Assembly: GCF_004342285.1 (NCBI RefSeq)
Contig: NZ_SMCV01000002.1
Coordinates: 186,001 to 250,000, forward strand
Origin: Klebsiella sp. BIGb0138
GTDB taxonomy: Bacteria; Pseudomonadota; Gammaproteobacteria; Enterobacterales; Enterobacteriaceae
Length of the DNA stretch: 64,000 nucleotides
Direction of reading: 5' to 3'
Below are positions 21,485-30,612 of this stretch, one piece after another (within the stretch, counting starts at the first letter, position 1; every line of letters begins with the position of its first letter). The translations under genes were made by a program, and so were the position numbers. The notes under the pieces are model-generated. The model had not been told where the DNA came from, made no database searches, and worked only from the letters and a program-made list of their open reading frames with translations.

Positions 21485-21542
21485 CGCGCGCTGATAAAGG
21501 GGTCAGGGCGCGTTTTGTCAGTGGCATGACAGGGGGACAACG
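21485..21542. repeat. Hairpin-box module, copy 1
   Basis: A 10-bp stem (CGCGCGCTGA at 21485-21494, TCAGGGCGCG at 21503-21512, one mismatch) closes the same loop TAAAGGGG. After 8 bases comes the box GTGGCATGACAGGGG (21521-21535) and GACAACG. The end of the module is 5 bases from the bhsA stop codon. Loop and box are conserved with the other copy while the stem differs, which suggests selection on structure. Confidence 0.7.
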
Positions 21543-21546
21543 ACAC

Positions 21547-21804
21547 TTATTTGTAGATAACCGCGGTCCCGTGCAGGGTGTTAGGACCGGTTACGGAAGT
21601 AATACGGAAAGAGGTGGCGCCCATTTCTTCCGCTTTCTGCGCCAGCTGGTCTTCCAGCGAGCCCAGGTTAGTCCCGGCAGAGGCGGAAACGGTACCAATT
21701 TTATGTTGGCCAGCCGGAGTAGATTGCACTTCAACGGCAGCAAAACTGGCGAAAGAGAGAGAGCTCAGCACGGCGGCTAGCGTCAGCGTTTTGATGTTTT
21801 TCAT
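21547..21804 (-). CDS. bhsA: Outer-membrane stress-resistance protein BhsA
   Basis: BhsA (YcfR) is a small exported protein of the YhcN/DUF1471 family, induced by copper, peroxide, acid and chlorine; it lowers outer-membrane copper permeability and affects biofilm formation. The 85 residues have a signal peptide (about 1-22, ending FASFA before AVEVQST). The mature domain carries the family features KIGTVSASAGTNLGSLEDQL and ATSFRITSVTGPNTLHGTAVIYK. It is divergent from comR, the gene of its copper-responsive repressor in E. coli. Confidence 0.93.
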   Translation of the reverse strand: MKNIKTLTLAAVLSSLSFASFAAVEVQSTPAGQHKIGTVSASAGTNLGSLEDQLAQKAEEMGATSFRITSVTGPNTLHGTAVIYK

Positions 21805-21945
21805 GATTATTATACCTATGCAGATGATTTTTTTAGTAGGGTCGCAAGAATTAACTTAACGATCGATAGGTAAATAATAATGTGACCTGCATCACACGTC
21901 AACAGATTTTTATAACGACCGTTCATTTATTCATAAACAACTTAA

Positions 21946-21965
21946 AATTCATATATATATGAATT
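21946..21965. promoter_or_regulatory. Perfect 20-bp AT palindrome between bhsA and comR
   Basis: AATTCATATATATATGAATT is a perfect palindrome 141 bases upstream of the bhsA start and 92 bases upstream of comR. It is a candidate operator for the divergent pair, for example for the TetR-type ComR. Its pure AT composition also allows simple chance or a cruciform-prone site. Confidence 0.4.
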
Positions 21966-22057
21966 ATTTATTTTTGCGGGTTCTGTGCTGGTAGCCGGCA
22001 GCGTTTATTTTTATAATGCCCTTTCAACAAACCAACAAAGATAGGTACAGCGGCATC

Positions 22058-22693
22058 ATGACAACTGACGTTCAAAGTTGCACAAAAAAAAGCCGTGGCC
22101 GACCTAAAGTGTTCGACAAGGAAGCGGCGCTGGATAAGGCCATGGCACTTTTCTGGCAACACGGCTACGAGGCAACTTCTCTTGCCGATCTGGTGGAGGC
22201 GACCGGGGCAAAAGCTCCGACGCTGTACGCTGAGTTCGTCAATAAGGAAGGGCTATTTCGCGCGGTCCTGGATCGCTATATTTCGCGTTTTGCCGCTAAA
22301 CACGAAGCGCTGCTGTTTGCCGAGGAAAAATCGGTCGACCAGGCCTTGCGGGACTATTTCACCGCCATCGCCACCTGTTTCACCAGCAAAGATACGCCGG
22401 CGGGGTGCTTTATGATCAACACCTCGGCGGCGCTGGCTGCCTCTTCTACCGATATCGCCAATACGATTAAGTCCAGACACGCGATGCAGGAACAGACGCT
22501 GACCCGGTTCCTGCAGCAGCGGCAGCTGCGCGGCGAGCTGCCGGCAAACGGCGATGTGCGGCAGCTGGCGCAGTTCTTAAGCTGCGTCCTGCAGGGCATG
22601 TCTATCAGCGCGCGCGAAGGCGCTGATTTCGCTAAGCTGATGCAAATCGCCGAGACCACGCTGCGGCTGTGGCCCCAAATCCTCCAGCACTAA
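22058..22693 (+). CDS. comR: TetR-family copper-responsive repressor ComR
   Basis: ComR (YcfQ) represses bhsA and releases DNA when copper is present. The 211 residues have an N-terminal helix-turn-helix (about 10-60; GRPKVFDKEAALDKAM, then YEATSLADLVEATGAKAPTLYAEF) and a C-terminal ligand and dimer domain (SKDTPAGCFMINTSAALAA) with a cysteine in the position conserved in the family. I chose the ATG at 22058, which gives the family N-terminus MTTDVQSCTKKSRGRPK. The frame runs further upstream without conserved sequence. Confidence 0.93.
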   Translation: MTTDVQSCTKKSRGRPKVFDKEAALDKAMALFWQHGYEATSLADLVEATGAKAPTLYAEFVNKEGLFRAVLDRYISRFAAKHEALLFAEEKSVDQALRDYFTAIATCFTSKDTPAGCFMINTSAALAASSTDIANTIKSRHAMQEQTLTRFLQQRQLRGELPANGDVRQLAQFLSCVLQGMSISAREGADFAKLMQIAETTLRLWPQILQH

Positions 22694-22808
22694 TCTGCTT
22701 TGCCACCCGGTGGTAACCGCCATCGGGTTTGTCCCTTTCCTACGCCGTTAACCCCACTTTCTCTAATGTTTTCACATCGTTAGCTACGAATTTTGTTGTA
22801 AATGATAT

Positions 22809-22823
22809 TGATAACAATAATCA
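22809..22823 (+). promoter_or_regulatory. Fur box upstream of the iutA homologue
   Basis: TGATAACAATAATCA matches the 7-1-7 Fur consensus TGATAATNATTATCA at all but two positions. A second weaker register (TGATATTGATAACAA, 22803-22817) overlaps it, as is typical for Fur sites. It lies 130 bases before the receptor gene, so the receptor should be made under iron starvation. Confidence 0.75.
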
Positions 22824-22952
22824 CTGCGTGCAGAATTCGCATTTAATTTTTTCAGCTTATTTCAGGCTGTAACAATCGATGCCTTCCCGCATCGAGCACT
22901 AAAACAATATGACTTAAAACAACAATGCAGTTAACTCATAAAAGGAATGTGC

Positions 22953-25139
22953 ATGAACAAGCGTCTCTGGGTGCTTAACCCACTGCTGCTCGCTACCGCC
23001 CTGCCCGTCTTTGGCGCACAGGCGGATGAAGAAAACCTCATCGTTAGCGCCAACCGTACCCACCGTACCGTCGCCGAGATGGCGCAAACGACCTGGGTTA
23101 TCGAAGGCCAGGAAATTGAACAACAGGTTCAGGGCGGGAAAGAATTTAAAGATGTGCTGGCGCAGTTGATTCCAGGCATCGATGTCAGCAGCCAGGGGCG
23201 CACTAACTACGGAATGAACATGCGTGGACGGGCCATCGTGGTACTGATCGACGGCGTGCGCCTCAACTCCTCCCGTACCGATAGCCGCCAGCTCGACGCC
23301 ATCGACCCGTTCAATATTGAGCATATCGAAGTCATTTCCGGCGCCACCTCGCTGTATGGCGGCGGCAGTACCGGCGGTCTGATTAATATCGTGACCAAAA
23401 AAGGCCAGCAGGAGCGCCAGGTCGATCTGGAGCTCGGCGCTAAAAGCGGATTTGCCAACAGCAACGATCATGATGAGCGCGTGGCGGCGGCGGTGAGCGG
23501 CGGTACCGACCACGCTTCCGGGCGTTTATCGGTGGCTTATCAGCGCTTCGGCGGCTGGTACGATGGCAATAACGATGCGCTGGTCCTTGATAATACCCAA
23601 ACCGGCCTGCAGCACTCCGACCGTCTGGACGTCATGGGCACCGGCACCATCGATATTGACGAAAACCGCCAGTTGCAGCTGGTCACTCAGTATTATAAAA
23701 GCCAGGGTGACGATTACGGCCTGTACCTCGGCAAGAACATGTCGGCAGTCACCGGCGACGGTAAAGCCTACACCACCGACGGTCTGAATTCCGACCGGGT
23801 GCCCAGCACCGAACGCCACCTGATTAGCCTGCAATATTCCGATGCCGACTTCTATGGTCAGAATCTGGTCAGCCAGGTCTATTATCGCGACGAATCGCTG
23901 ACCTTCTATCCTTTCCCGACGCTAAGTAAAGGCGCCGTCAGCAGCTTCTCAGCGTCACAGCAGGATACCGACCAGTACGGCGCGAAAATCACCCTCAATA
24001 GCCAACCGCTGAACGGGTGGGACCTGACCTGGGGGCTCGACGCCGATCACGAAACCTTTAACGCTAACCAGATGTTCTTCGACCTCAACACATCGATGGC
24101 ATCCGGCGGCCTGCACAACGATTCGATCTACACTACCGGCCGCTATCCGGGCTACAGCATCACCAACCTCGCGCCGTTCCTGCAAACCAGCTATGACCTC
24201 AACGATATCTTCACCCTCAGCGGCGGCGTGCGCTATCAGTGGACGGAGAACCGGGTGGATGATTTTGTCGGCTACGCGCAGCAGCAGGATGTCGCTAACG
24301 GAAAAGTGAACTCTGCCGATGCCATCCCGGGCGGCAAAACGGACTATGACAACTTCCTGTTTAACGCCGGGATTGTCGCCCATCTCACCGATCGTCAGCA
24401 GACCTGGTTTAACTTCTCGCAGGGCGTCGAGCTGCCGGATCCGGGGAAATACTACGGGATTGGTCAATACGGGGCGGCGGTCAACGGCAACTACCCTCTG
24501 CTGTCGAGCGTCAACGTCGGCGATTCGCCGCTGCAGGGGATCAAAGTTAACTCCTACGAACTGGGCTGGCGTTACACCGGTGATAACCTGCGTACGCAGC
24601 TGGCGGCCTATTACTCCACCTCGGATAAGACCATCGTCGTCAACCGCAGCGATATGACCATTGACGTCCAGTCTGACAAGCGGCGGATTTACGGCGTCGA
24701 AGGCGCGGTCGATTACTTCTTCGCGGATAGCGACTGGAGTACCGGGGCTAACTTCAACGTGCTGAAATCACAGGTGAAGAGTGACGGAAGCTGGCAGAAA
24801 TGGGACGTCACCCTCGCCTCGCCATCGAAAGCCACCGCCTGGGTCGGCTGGGCGCCGGAGCCGTGGTCGCTGCGCGTGCAGACTCAGCAGGTCTTCGATA
24901 TTAGCGATGCGGGCGGCAATAAGCTCGACGGTTACAACACCGTGGACTTTATCGGCAGCTATGCGTTGCCGGTAGGTAAGCTGACCTTTAGCATCGAAAA
25001 CCTGCTGAATGAAGACTACGTCACCATCTGGGGCCAGCGCGCGCCGCTGCTGTACAGCCCGACCTACGGCAGTCCGTCTTTGTATGAATACAAAGGACGC
25101 GGGCGCACCTTTGGTCTGAACTATGCCGTGAGCTTCTGA
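22953..25139 (+). CDS. TonB-dependent ferric siderophore receptor, IutA-like
   Basis: This 728-residue outer-membrane receptor closely resembles IutA, the ferric aerobactin receptor, in stretches such as VAEMAQTTWVIEGQEIEQQ, RTNYGMNMRGR and GATSLYGGGSTGGLINIVT. It has a signal peptide (cleavage near GAQA before DEENLIVSA), a TonB box (ENLIVSA), a plug domain (about 40-165), a 22-strand barrel and a terminal phenylalanine (LNYAVSF). The ATG at 22953 is preferred over 22947 because AAGGA lies six bases before it. No aerobactin synthesis genes adjoin it. It is probably the known chromosomal iutA paralogue of Klebsiella rather than the plasmid gene, so I give no symbol. Its exact ligand is not proven by sequence. 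Confidence 0.9.
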   Translation: MNKRLWVLNPLLLATALPVFGAQADEENLIVSANRTHRTVAEMAQTTWVIEGQEIEQQVQGGKEFKDVLAQLIPGIDVSSQGRTNYGMNMRGRAIVVLIDGVRLNSSRTDSRQLDAIDPFNIEHIEVISGATSLYGGGSTGGLINIVTKKGQQERQVDLELGAKSGFANSNDHDERVAAAVSGGTDHASGRLSVAYQRFGGWYDGNNDALVLDNTQTGLQHSDRLDVMGTGTIDIDENRQLQLVTQYYKSQGDDYGLYLGKNMSAVTGDGKAYTTDGLNSDRVPSTERHLISLQYSDADFYGQNLVSQVYYRDESLTFYPFPTLSKGAVSSFSASQQDTDQYGAKITLNSQPLNGWDLTWGLDADHETFNANQMFFDLNTSMASGGLHNDSIYTTGRYPGYSITNLAPFLQTSYDLNDIFTLSGGVRYQWTENRVDDFVGYAQQQDVANGKVNSADAIPGGKTDYDNFLFNAGIVAHLTDRQQTWFNFSQGVELPDPGKYYGIGQYGAAVNGNYPLLSSVNVGDSPLQGIKVNSYELGWRYTGDNLRTQLAAYYSTSDKTIVVNRSDMTIDVQSDKRRIYGVEGAVDYFFADSDWSTGANFNVLKSQVKSDGSWQKWDVTLASPSKATAWVGWAPEPWSLRVQTQQVFDISDAGGNKLDGYNTVDFIGSYALPVGKLTFSIENLLNEDYVTIWGQRAPLLYSPTYGSPSLYEYKGRGRTFGLNYAVSF

Positions 25140-25140
25140 T

Positions 25141-25174
25141 AAAAAAAGCCCCTCAGCCTGAGCGCCTGAGGGGC
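25141..25174 (-). terminator. ycfJ terminator, shared with iutA-like gene
   Basis: A 9-bp stem GCCCCTCAG / CTGAGGGGC lies between the convergent iutA-like gene and ycfJ. On the minus strand it is followed by seven Ts, so it is a strong terminator for ycfJ. In the other direction the T tract is absent, so it may only slow the rightward transcript. Confidence 0.85.
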
Positions 25175-25195
25175 TAATCGCATTCCACGTCTTTT

Positions 25196-25735
25196 TTACG
25201 CTTTGTTATTCAGAATGAGCTGGCCGTTGCTATCCAGCGGAATTTGCGTCCCGGGATCGTGCTCCATGCGGATTTTTCCCTGCTGATCGCCGATTTTATA
25301 GGTGACGTCATAACCCAGCATTTTATCCGACTTATCGTACACCGTTTTGCAGCGCTGCTGCGTGGTGGTGTAGGTATCGCCTTCCTGCATCGATCCCTGG
25401 ATCTGGTTACCGGCGTAACCGCCGCCCAGCGCGCCAACAACGGTGGCCACGCTGCGGCCGCGACCGCCGCCGAACTGGTGACCGATGACCCCACCGGCTA
25501 CGGCGCCGAGTACGGAACCGGCAATACGGTTTTCATCCTGCACCGGACGACGATGGGTTACCGTGACGTTACGGCATTCCTGACGCGGGGTCTTCACGCT
25601 TTCTTTTATCGGCGTGCTGGAGACCACCTGGGCATATTGCGGGCCCCGATCTAACACATTCAGACCAGCGACAGCTGCAACACCCAGCGCGGCAGCCACG
25701 CCAATCCCTATACCCGCCAACATTGATTTATTCAC
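25196..25735 (-). CDS. ycfJ: Glycine-zipper envelope protein YcfJ
   Basis: YcfJ is a conserved enterobacterial envelope protein of unknown exact function. The 179 residues start with a hydrophobic segment (about 5-25, MLAGIGIGVAAALGVAAVAG). A glycine-zipper 2TM-type domain follows (GSVLGAVAGGVIGHQFGGG, then GALGGGYAGNQIQG), and then a conserved C-terminal part (YDVTYKIGDQQGKIRM). The start is GTG at 25735: GGAGG lies in good position before it and it gives the family N-terminus MNKSMLAG. Longer frames upstream add nothing conserved. Confidence 0.9.
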   Translation of the reverse strand: MNKSMLAGIGIGVAAALGVAAVAGLNVLDRGPQYAQVVSSTPIKESVKTPRQECRNVTVTHRRPVQDENRIAGSVLGAVAGGVIGHQFGGGRGRSVATVVGALGGGYAGNQIQGSMQEGDTYTTTQQRCKTVYDKSDKMLGYDVTYKIGDQQGKIRMEHDPGTQIPLDSNGQLILNNKA

Positions 25736-25950
25736 GGGGTATCCTCCCTTGTTGCTGATAGAGACAATTTTGCAGCCCACCCGGGAACCTTGCAAATCAG
25801 AAAGCGGATGAAAAATGCGAGGAAATGTAGCAAACGGACGGGATTCAGAGGAATCTGAGAGGATACAGCGGAAATAACAGAATGATGTTCTGAAGAAACG
25901 CCGGCGTCGCCGCGCTCGGCCGGGCCAGCATTTTACGGATCGTCCGCGAG

Positions 25951-25979
25951 CCCGGATTCGCCTGACGGCGCAATCCGGG
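25951..25979. repeat. REP-like palindrome downstream of ndh
   Basis: CCCGGATT (25951-25958) pairs with AATCCGGG (25972-25979) with GC-rich inner bases, in REP style, 17 bases past the ndh stop codon. A second GC-rich stretch (25900-25925) may be a decayed partner. There is no T tract. Confidence 0.6.
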
Positions 25980-25996
25980 AACGGAACCAACGGCTA

Positions 25997-27301
25997 TCAG
26001 TGCAGTTTCAGACGCGGACGAATAATGCGGTTGATACGCCCCACCAGCATCATCAGACCGGTTTTACAATAACCATGCAGCGCAATCTGATGCATACGGT
26101 ACAGAGAGATGTATACGAAGCGCGCAATACGCCCTTCAACCATCATTGAACCGCGCATCAGGTTGCCCATCAGGCTACCGACGGTCGAGTAGTTGGAGAG
26201 TGAAACCAGCGAGCCGTGATCTTTATAAGCATAGGATTTCAGCGGCTTACCTTTCATCTGCGCCAGGATATTATGCAGGGCGCAGGTCGCCATCTGGTGC
26301 GCCGCCTGAGCGCGCGGCGGAACAAATCCGCCTTCCGGACGCGCGCAGGAGGCGCAGTCGCCGATGGCGTAAATATCCGCATCGCGGGTCGTTTGCAGCG
26401 TCGGCTCCACCACCAGCTGATTGATACGGTTGGTTTCCAGACCGCCAATCTCTTTCATAAAGTCCGGCGCTTTAATCCCGGCGGCCCAGACCATCAGGTC
26501 AGCGTTAATAAACTCGCCGTCTTTGGTGTGCAGGCCGTTAGCATCCGCGCTGGTCACCATGGTTTTCGTCAGCACGCGAACGCCAATCTTCGTCAGCTCG
26601 CTATGCGCGGCGCTGGAAATACGCGGCGGCAGCGCCGGCAGAATGCGTTCGCCGGCTTCCACCAGGGTGACGTTCAGCGCTTCGTTGGTCAGCCCTTTGT
26701 AACCATAGCTGTGCAGCTGTTTCACCGCATTGTGCAACTCAGCGGACAGCTCAACGCCGGTCGCTCCGCCGCCGACGATAGCAATATTCACTTTCCCGTT
26801 AGCGCCGAGGTTGGCGGAGTATTTCAGGAACAGGTTGAGCATTTCCTGGTGGAAACGACGAGCCTGGTGCAGGTTATCAAGGAAAATACAGTTTTCTTTG
26901 ACGCCCGGGGTGTTGAAGTCATTAGAGGTACTGCCCAGCGCCATAACCAGGGTGTCATACGGCAGCTTACGTTCGGCAACCAGCAGCTCGCCTTTCTCGT
27001 CATGCAGCTCGGACAGGGTAATGGTTTTGGCTTCACGGTTGATATCCGCCACAGAGCCAAGCTGGAACTGGAAACCGTGGTTACGGGCATGTGCCAGATA
27101 GCTCAGCGCGTCTACACCTTCATCGAGTGAACCGGTCGCCACTTCGTGCAGCAACGGCTTCCACAGGTGGCTATGATTGCGATCCACCAGCGTGATTTTC
27201 GCTTTTTTGTTACGGCCCAGCTTTCTACCCAACTGAGTAGCCAGTTCCAGCCCGCCGGCACCACCACCAACGATTACGATTCTTTTCAATGGCGTAGTCA
27301 C
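25997..27301 (-). CDS. ndh: Type II NADH dehydrogenase
   Basis: Ndh is a single-subunit, membrane-associated FAD enzyme that passes electrons from NADH to ubiquinone without pumping protons. The 434 residues show the FAD-binding fold ([17 protein letters not shown]), a second Rossmann fold for NADH ([18 protein letters not shown]), the FAD-contact stretch DIYAIGDCA and an amphipathic C-terminus that anchors it to the membrane ([19 protein letters not shown] onwards). Length equals E. coli Ndh. A perfect FNR site upstream fits the known anaerobic repression. Confidence 0.97.
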   Translation of the reverse strand: MTTPLKRIVIVGGGAGGLELATQLGRKLGRNKKAKITLVDRNHSHLWKPLLHEVATGSLDEGVDALSYLAHARNHGFQFQLGSVADINREAKTITLSELHDEKGELLVAERKLPYDTLVMALGSTSNDFNTPGVKENCIFLDNLHQARRFHQEMLNLFLKYSANLGANGKVNIAIVGGGATGVELSAELHNAVKQLHSYGYKGLTNEALNVTLVEAGERILPALPPRISSAAHSELTKIGVRVLTKTMVTSADANGLHTKDGEFINADLMVWAAGIKAPDFMKEIGGLETNRINQLVVEPTLQTTRDADIYAIGDCASCARPEGGFVPPRAQAAHQMATCALHNILAQMKGKPLKSYAYKDHGSLVSLSNYSTVGSLMGNLMRGSMMVEGRIARFVYISLYRMHQIALHGYCKTGLMMLVGRINRIIRPRLKLH

Positions 27302-27434
27302 GTGACCCCCTAAAAGTATTAACCAATTGTTAATTAAAAGTTATATAAATAGCTCTTATTTAACAACAAGTTATCGCAGTGAAACCATTCAGCGAATTGA
27401 GAATACCATGAACGGGTCATTGGTCATACCAAAA

Positions 27435-27448
27435 TTGATATGCATCAA
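27435..27448 (-). promoter_or_regulatory. Perfect FNR site upstream of ndh
   Basis: TTGATATGCATCAA is a perfect match to the FNR consensus TTGATNNNNATCAA, 134 bases upstream of the ndh start codon. In E. coli FNR represses ndh from two upstream sites; only this one is obvious here. Confidence 0.8.
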
Positions 27449-27490
27449 GTTTTACCGCATATTTTTTGCACGGGCAATCACGGAATGGAT

Positions 27491-27523
27491 AAAAAAAGCC
27501 CGTTGTCAGGAGAGACAACAGGC
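27491..27523 (-). terminator. ycfP (hinT operon) terminator
   Basis: Read on the minus strand, GTTGTC and GACAAC form the core stem, extended by GGCC / GGGC pairing, followed by seven Ts. It begins 13 bases after the ycfP stop and separates this run from ndh. Confidence 0.85.
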
Positions 27524-27535
27524 CGGGGGAGGCTA

Positions 27536-28078
27536 TCAGCCAAGCGTCTTAAACGCTTTTATGCGCTGCAGGTGCGGGGAGATGTTTTTGAATTTATGGC
27601 TCTGCTCGCTATCCCAGATGATTTCATAATAATGATGCAGCAGATCAGCCGAACGCTGGCTGTTAAGCGCTTCATCCTGGCGGGAGAGGATCACCAGACA
27701 ACGATCGCGATTCTTTTCACGGAAGTTATTCACGCACTTGGTAGCGATATCGGCATACTCTTCCGGGCGGTCGATCTTGCCTTCCATGTTTTCCGCAGGA
27801 AACAGGTTCGGGTTGAAAATGGCCTGGCGAATATCGCAAAGGAAACCAATCCGTTCCGCCCAGTAGCCGCCCAGGCCGACGCCGCAAATCAGCGGCCGAT
27901 CGTCGGTGTTGAGCTGCAGCATTTTATCGACCTCTTTTAGCAGGTGCTGCATATCATGTTTTGGGTGCCGCGTACTGTAGCTTATCAACCGCACATCGGG
28001 ATCGATAAACTGCAGCTGCATCACCTTCTCATGGTTACCAGGGCTGTTCGAGTCAAAACCGTGTAAATAAATAATCAT
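27536..28078 (-). CDS. ycfP: Esterase-like protein YcfP
   Basis: YcfP is a 180-residue protein of the UPF0227 family with an alpha/beta-hydrolase-like fold and no established substrate. The strand-turn [17 protein letters not shown] resembles an oxyanion region. [13 protein letters not shown] is the position of a nucleophile elbow, but has glycine where serine is expected, as in the E. coli protein, so ordinary esterase activity is doubtful. The chosen ATG at 28078 gives the family N-terminus; the frame also opens 21 bases earlier. It is the last gene of the hinT-ycfP run, 35 bases after nagZ. Confidence 0.93.
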   Translation of the reverse strand: MIIYLHGFDSNSPGNHEKVMQLQFIDPDVRLISYSTRHPKHDMQHLLKEVDKMLQLNTDDRPLICGVGLGGYWAERIGFLCDIRQAIFNPNLFPAENMEGKIDRPEEYADIATKCVNNFREKNRDRCLVILSRQDEALNSQRSADLLHHYYEIIWDSEQSHKFKNISPHLQRIKAFKTLG

Positions 28079-28113
28079 CGCATCCTCACCAGACAACAAC
28101 GCCCTTCAGGTCA

Positions 28114-29136
28114 TTATGCCGACTTCGCCTCTTGCCAACGCGCATGGAGCTGCTCCAGCTGTGTGCTGACCCTCTTCCAACGGGCGGAGTCGCGCAATTC
28201 CTGACGGGTAAATGAACCTTTATGATACAATTTCGTAACACGCTCTGCTTTGATCGGCGACAGGTTATCCAGCACGCTGACCGCCCCCTTACGATTATTG
28301 CAGACCAGGATCATATCGCAACCCGCATCCAGAGATGCCTGCCCGCGTTCCGCGTAGCTGCCCATGATCGCCGCCCCTTCCATCGACAGGTCGTCAGAGA
28401 AAATCACGCCGTCAAAACCCAGCTCACCGCGCAGCACCGTCTTCAGCCAGTGCGCCGAGCCGCTGGCCGGACGCGGATCCACCTCGCTGTAGATAACGTG
28501 GGCAGGCATAATCGCATCAAGACGGTTTTCCGCCACCAGCGTGCGGAAGACCGCCATATCCCTGGCGCGGATATCGGCTTCAGGGCGCGGGTCGCGCGGC
28601 GTCTCTTTATGCGAATCGGCGCTCACCGCGCCGTGCCCCGGAAAGTGCTTACCGGTGGTTTTCATTCCCGCTTCATGCATGCCGTCAATAAAGTGGCGGG
28701 CGATAGTCAGCGCTTTTGTCGGGTCCTCATGATAAGCCCGCTCGCCAATGGCGGCGCTAATGTGGCCGACATCCAGCACCGGAGCGAAACTGATATCGAT
28801 GTCCATCGCGATCATTTCACTGGCCATCAGCCAGCCGGCCTGGGCAGCCAGCGCGCCGCCTTCTTCCATCCCCAGCAGCGCCGCAAAAGATTGTGCGGCC
28901 GGCAGATGGGTAAATCCTTCGCGGAAACGCTGCACGCGCCCGCCCTCCTGATCGACCGCCACCACCAGATGATTGCGCGAGGCCTCGCGGATCTGGCGAA
29001 CCAGCTCACGCAGCTGCGCCGGATCGTGATAGTTACGGGTAAATAAAATCAGCCCGCCCACCAACGGATGCGCCAGAATCTCACGCTCTTCCGCATCCAG
29101 TTCAAAACCTTCGACATCCAACATTACCGGACCCAC
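28114..29136 (-). CDS. nagZ: Beta-N-acetylglucosaminidase NagZ
   Basis: NagZ removes GlcNAc from cytosolic anhydro-muropeptides during peptidoglycan recycling; its products influence AmpC beta-lactamase induction through AmpR where that system exists. The 340 residues form a GH3 barrel with KHFPGHGAV (catalytic His-containing loop) and the nucleophile aspartate region [10 protein letters not shown]. The start is GTG at 29136, giving [10 protein letters not shown] as in E. coli. An upstream in-frame ATG at 29181 would overlap thiK and adds unconserved residues. The released GlcNAc is a substrate for NagK, also encoded in this window. Confidence 0.95.
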   Translation of the reverse strand: MGPVMLDVEGFELDAEEREILAHPLVGGLILFTRNYHDPAQLRELVRQIREASRNHLVVAVDQEGGRVQRFREGFTHLPAAQSFAALLGMEEGGALAAQAGWLMASEMIAMDIDISFAPVLDVGHISAAIGERAYHEDPTKALTIARHFIDGMHEAGMKTTGKHFPGHGAVSADSHKETPRDPRPEADIRARDMAVFRTLVAENRLDAIMPAHVIYSEVDPRPASGSAHWLKTVLRGELGFDGVIFSDDLSMEGAAIMGSYAERGQASLDAGCDMILVCNNRKGAVSVLDNLSPIKAERVTKLYHKGSFTRQELRDSARWKRVSTQLEQLHARWQEAKSA

Positions 29137-29147
29137 ACTGACCTCTC

Positions 29148-29975
29148 TTATCCTTTTCGTTCTTTGTCTAACTGACACCATGTTTCATCTGCCAGCGTGA
29201 TAAACTGCCGGTCGCCGGTCTGTTGCCAACGACGCTCGTACCAGCCGGCCATCAGCACCCCTACCCACGGACGCCAGCGCTGAATTTGCTGCCACAGCAG
29301 TTGCGCATCGAGGTGCGCCAGCCGCGCATATTCTGCCGCCAGCTGGCGCTGTTCTGCCCCTTCGACCCACACTGCCGCCAGCTCCAGCGCGATATCGCCA
29401 TCACCAGCGTATTCCCAGTCAATCAGCCGCAGCCCGCCCTTCGTATGGACGATATTGCCGGCATGCACATCCATATGTAGCGGCGCCAGGCGTAAGGGGC
29501 GGGGCTCGCCGCGCCGTAACAACCGTTTATGCCAGCGTAGCCACAATGGCGTACGGCGCGCGCTATCGCACTGTAGCCAGTACTGCTCAAGCAGCGGAGC
29601 CAACGCGATGCGCCAGCCCAGGCGCGGCTGTCGGTGCAGATGATACAATAAGCCTGCCAGCTGCGGGCCGCGCGGAAGGGTGCTTTTCATCTCGCCATCG
29701 CAATATTCCGCCACCATCCAGCGGGGGGAATAGAAGTGTGGCGCAGGGACAATCGTCGCCGGCAGGCGAGACAACGTACGGTACTGCCGGAGGAATGCGC
29801 TGGCGGACGCCTGAGGATCGTGCGGCTGGCGTAGCACCAGCCGCCGGACACCGTCGCTGATAATACAGCTGCCGCCGCTCAGGCCACCGTGGCCCCGATC
29901 GACGACAGGCGAATAGCCGGGGAAAAAGCGCGACAAAACCTCATCGCGCGTTAGCTTATTGTTGCTGAACTGCAC
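29148..29975 (-). CDS. thiK: Thiamine kinase
   Basis: ThiK phosphorylates salvaged thiamine to thiamine monophosphate. The 275 residues have a choline/aminoglycoside-kinase fold: a nucleotide-binding N-lobe ([20 protein letters not shown]), the Brenner-type catalytic motif [15 protein letters not shown] and the metal-binding aspartate in [11 protein letters not shown]. It overlaps the 3' end of lpoB by 20 bases and precedes nagZ by 11 bases, as part of the hinT-ycfL-lpoB-thiK-nagZ-ycfP run. The start at [14 protein letters not shown] matches the family. Confidence 0.93.
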   Translation of the reverse strand: MQFSNNKLTRDEVLSRFFPGYSPVVDRGHGGLSGGSCIISDGVRRLVLRQPHDPQASASAFLRQYRTLSRLPATIVPAPHFYSPRWMVAEYCDGEMKSTLPRGPQLAGLLYHLHRQPRLGWRIALAPLLEQYWLQCDSARRTPLWLRWHKRLLRRGEPRPLRLAPLHMDVHAGNIVHTKGGLRLIDWEYAGDGDIALELAAVWVEGAEQRQLAAEYARLAHLDAQLLWQQIQRWRPWVGVLMAGWYERRWQQTGDRQFITLADETWCQLDKERKG

Positions 29976-30600
29976 CTTTACCTGACCAGATAATCTCGCC
30001 AGTTTGTACCAGCATCAGTTGCATTTTCAGCTCAGGCGTATTGACGTTGCCGGTTGCGTTAGAGTACAGCACGTACTGGGCGCCCACGGTGCGGGCAATC
30101 CCCATCGCTTTGCTGCGGCTGCCGAGGCTGTCCTGCGGCGACAAACCCAGCTGCTGCTTCGCCACGCTCAGCTGCTGCGCTGACACCAGCGTAAATTTGC
30201 CATTTCCGCTCAACGCATTACGCAGCGCCGTGGTTGCTTCACCCGCATTTAGCGTGCCGTTAGTGCGGTTATTCACGCTATCGACCAGCAGAATGCTCCC
30301 GGCGTTCACCCCGCCCGCCTGCAGCATTTGCCCAACCATCGGCTGTACCGCCGCATTCCAGTCATAATGACGCACGCGCGGTACCGGCTGCGCAGGCTGC
30401 TGCTCGTGCTCAATCGGCCCCGGCTGCGCGGGCACGGTCGGTACCGCCGGCACGGTCGGAACCGTTGGCTGCGGCTGCGCGGGCTGTTGAGGTTTCGGCT
30501 GCGCCTCCTCGACGGGGGCAGGCTCCTGGCGTTGCCCCACGCACCCGGCAAGGAATATCGCCAGTGCCGCGATTAACGCATAGCGACCCATTTTCATCAT
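29956..30600 (-). CDS. lpoB: Outer-membrane lipoprotein activator of PBP1B, LpoB
   Basis: LpoB reaches from the outer membrane through the peptidoglycan to activate the synthase PBP1B. The 214-residue precursor has a lipoprotein signal with lipobox LAGC (Cys about residue 20). A long proline- and glutamine-rich flexible linker follows (about 26-75, with repeats [15 protein letters not shown]), then a globular domain ([13 protein letters not shown] to the C-terminus). The start is the first of two adjacent ATGs; AGGGG lies in good position. The linker is well preserved, as needed to span the periplasm. Confidence 0.95.
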   Translation of the reverse strand: MMKMGRYALIAALAIFLAGCVGQRQEPAPVEEAQPKPQQPAQPQPTVPTVPAVPTVPAQPGPIEHEQQPAQPVPRVRHYDWNAAVQPMVGQMLQAGGVNAGSILLVDSVNNRTNGTLNAGEATTALRNALSGNGKFTLVSAQQLSVAKQQLGLSPQDSLGSRSKAMGIARTVGAQYVLYSNATGNVNTPELKMQLMLVQTGEIIWSGKGAVQQQ

Positions 30601-30612
30601 CACAATTACCCC

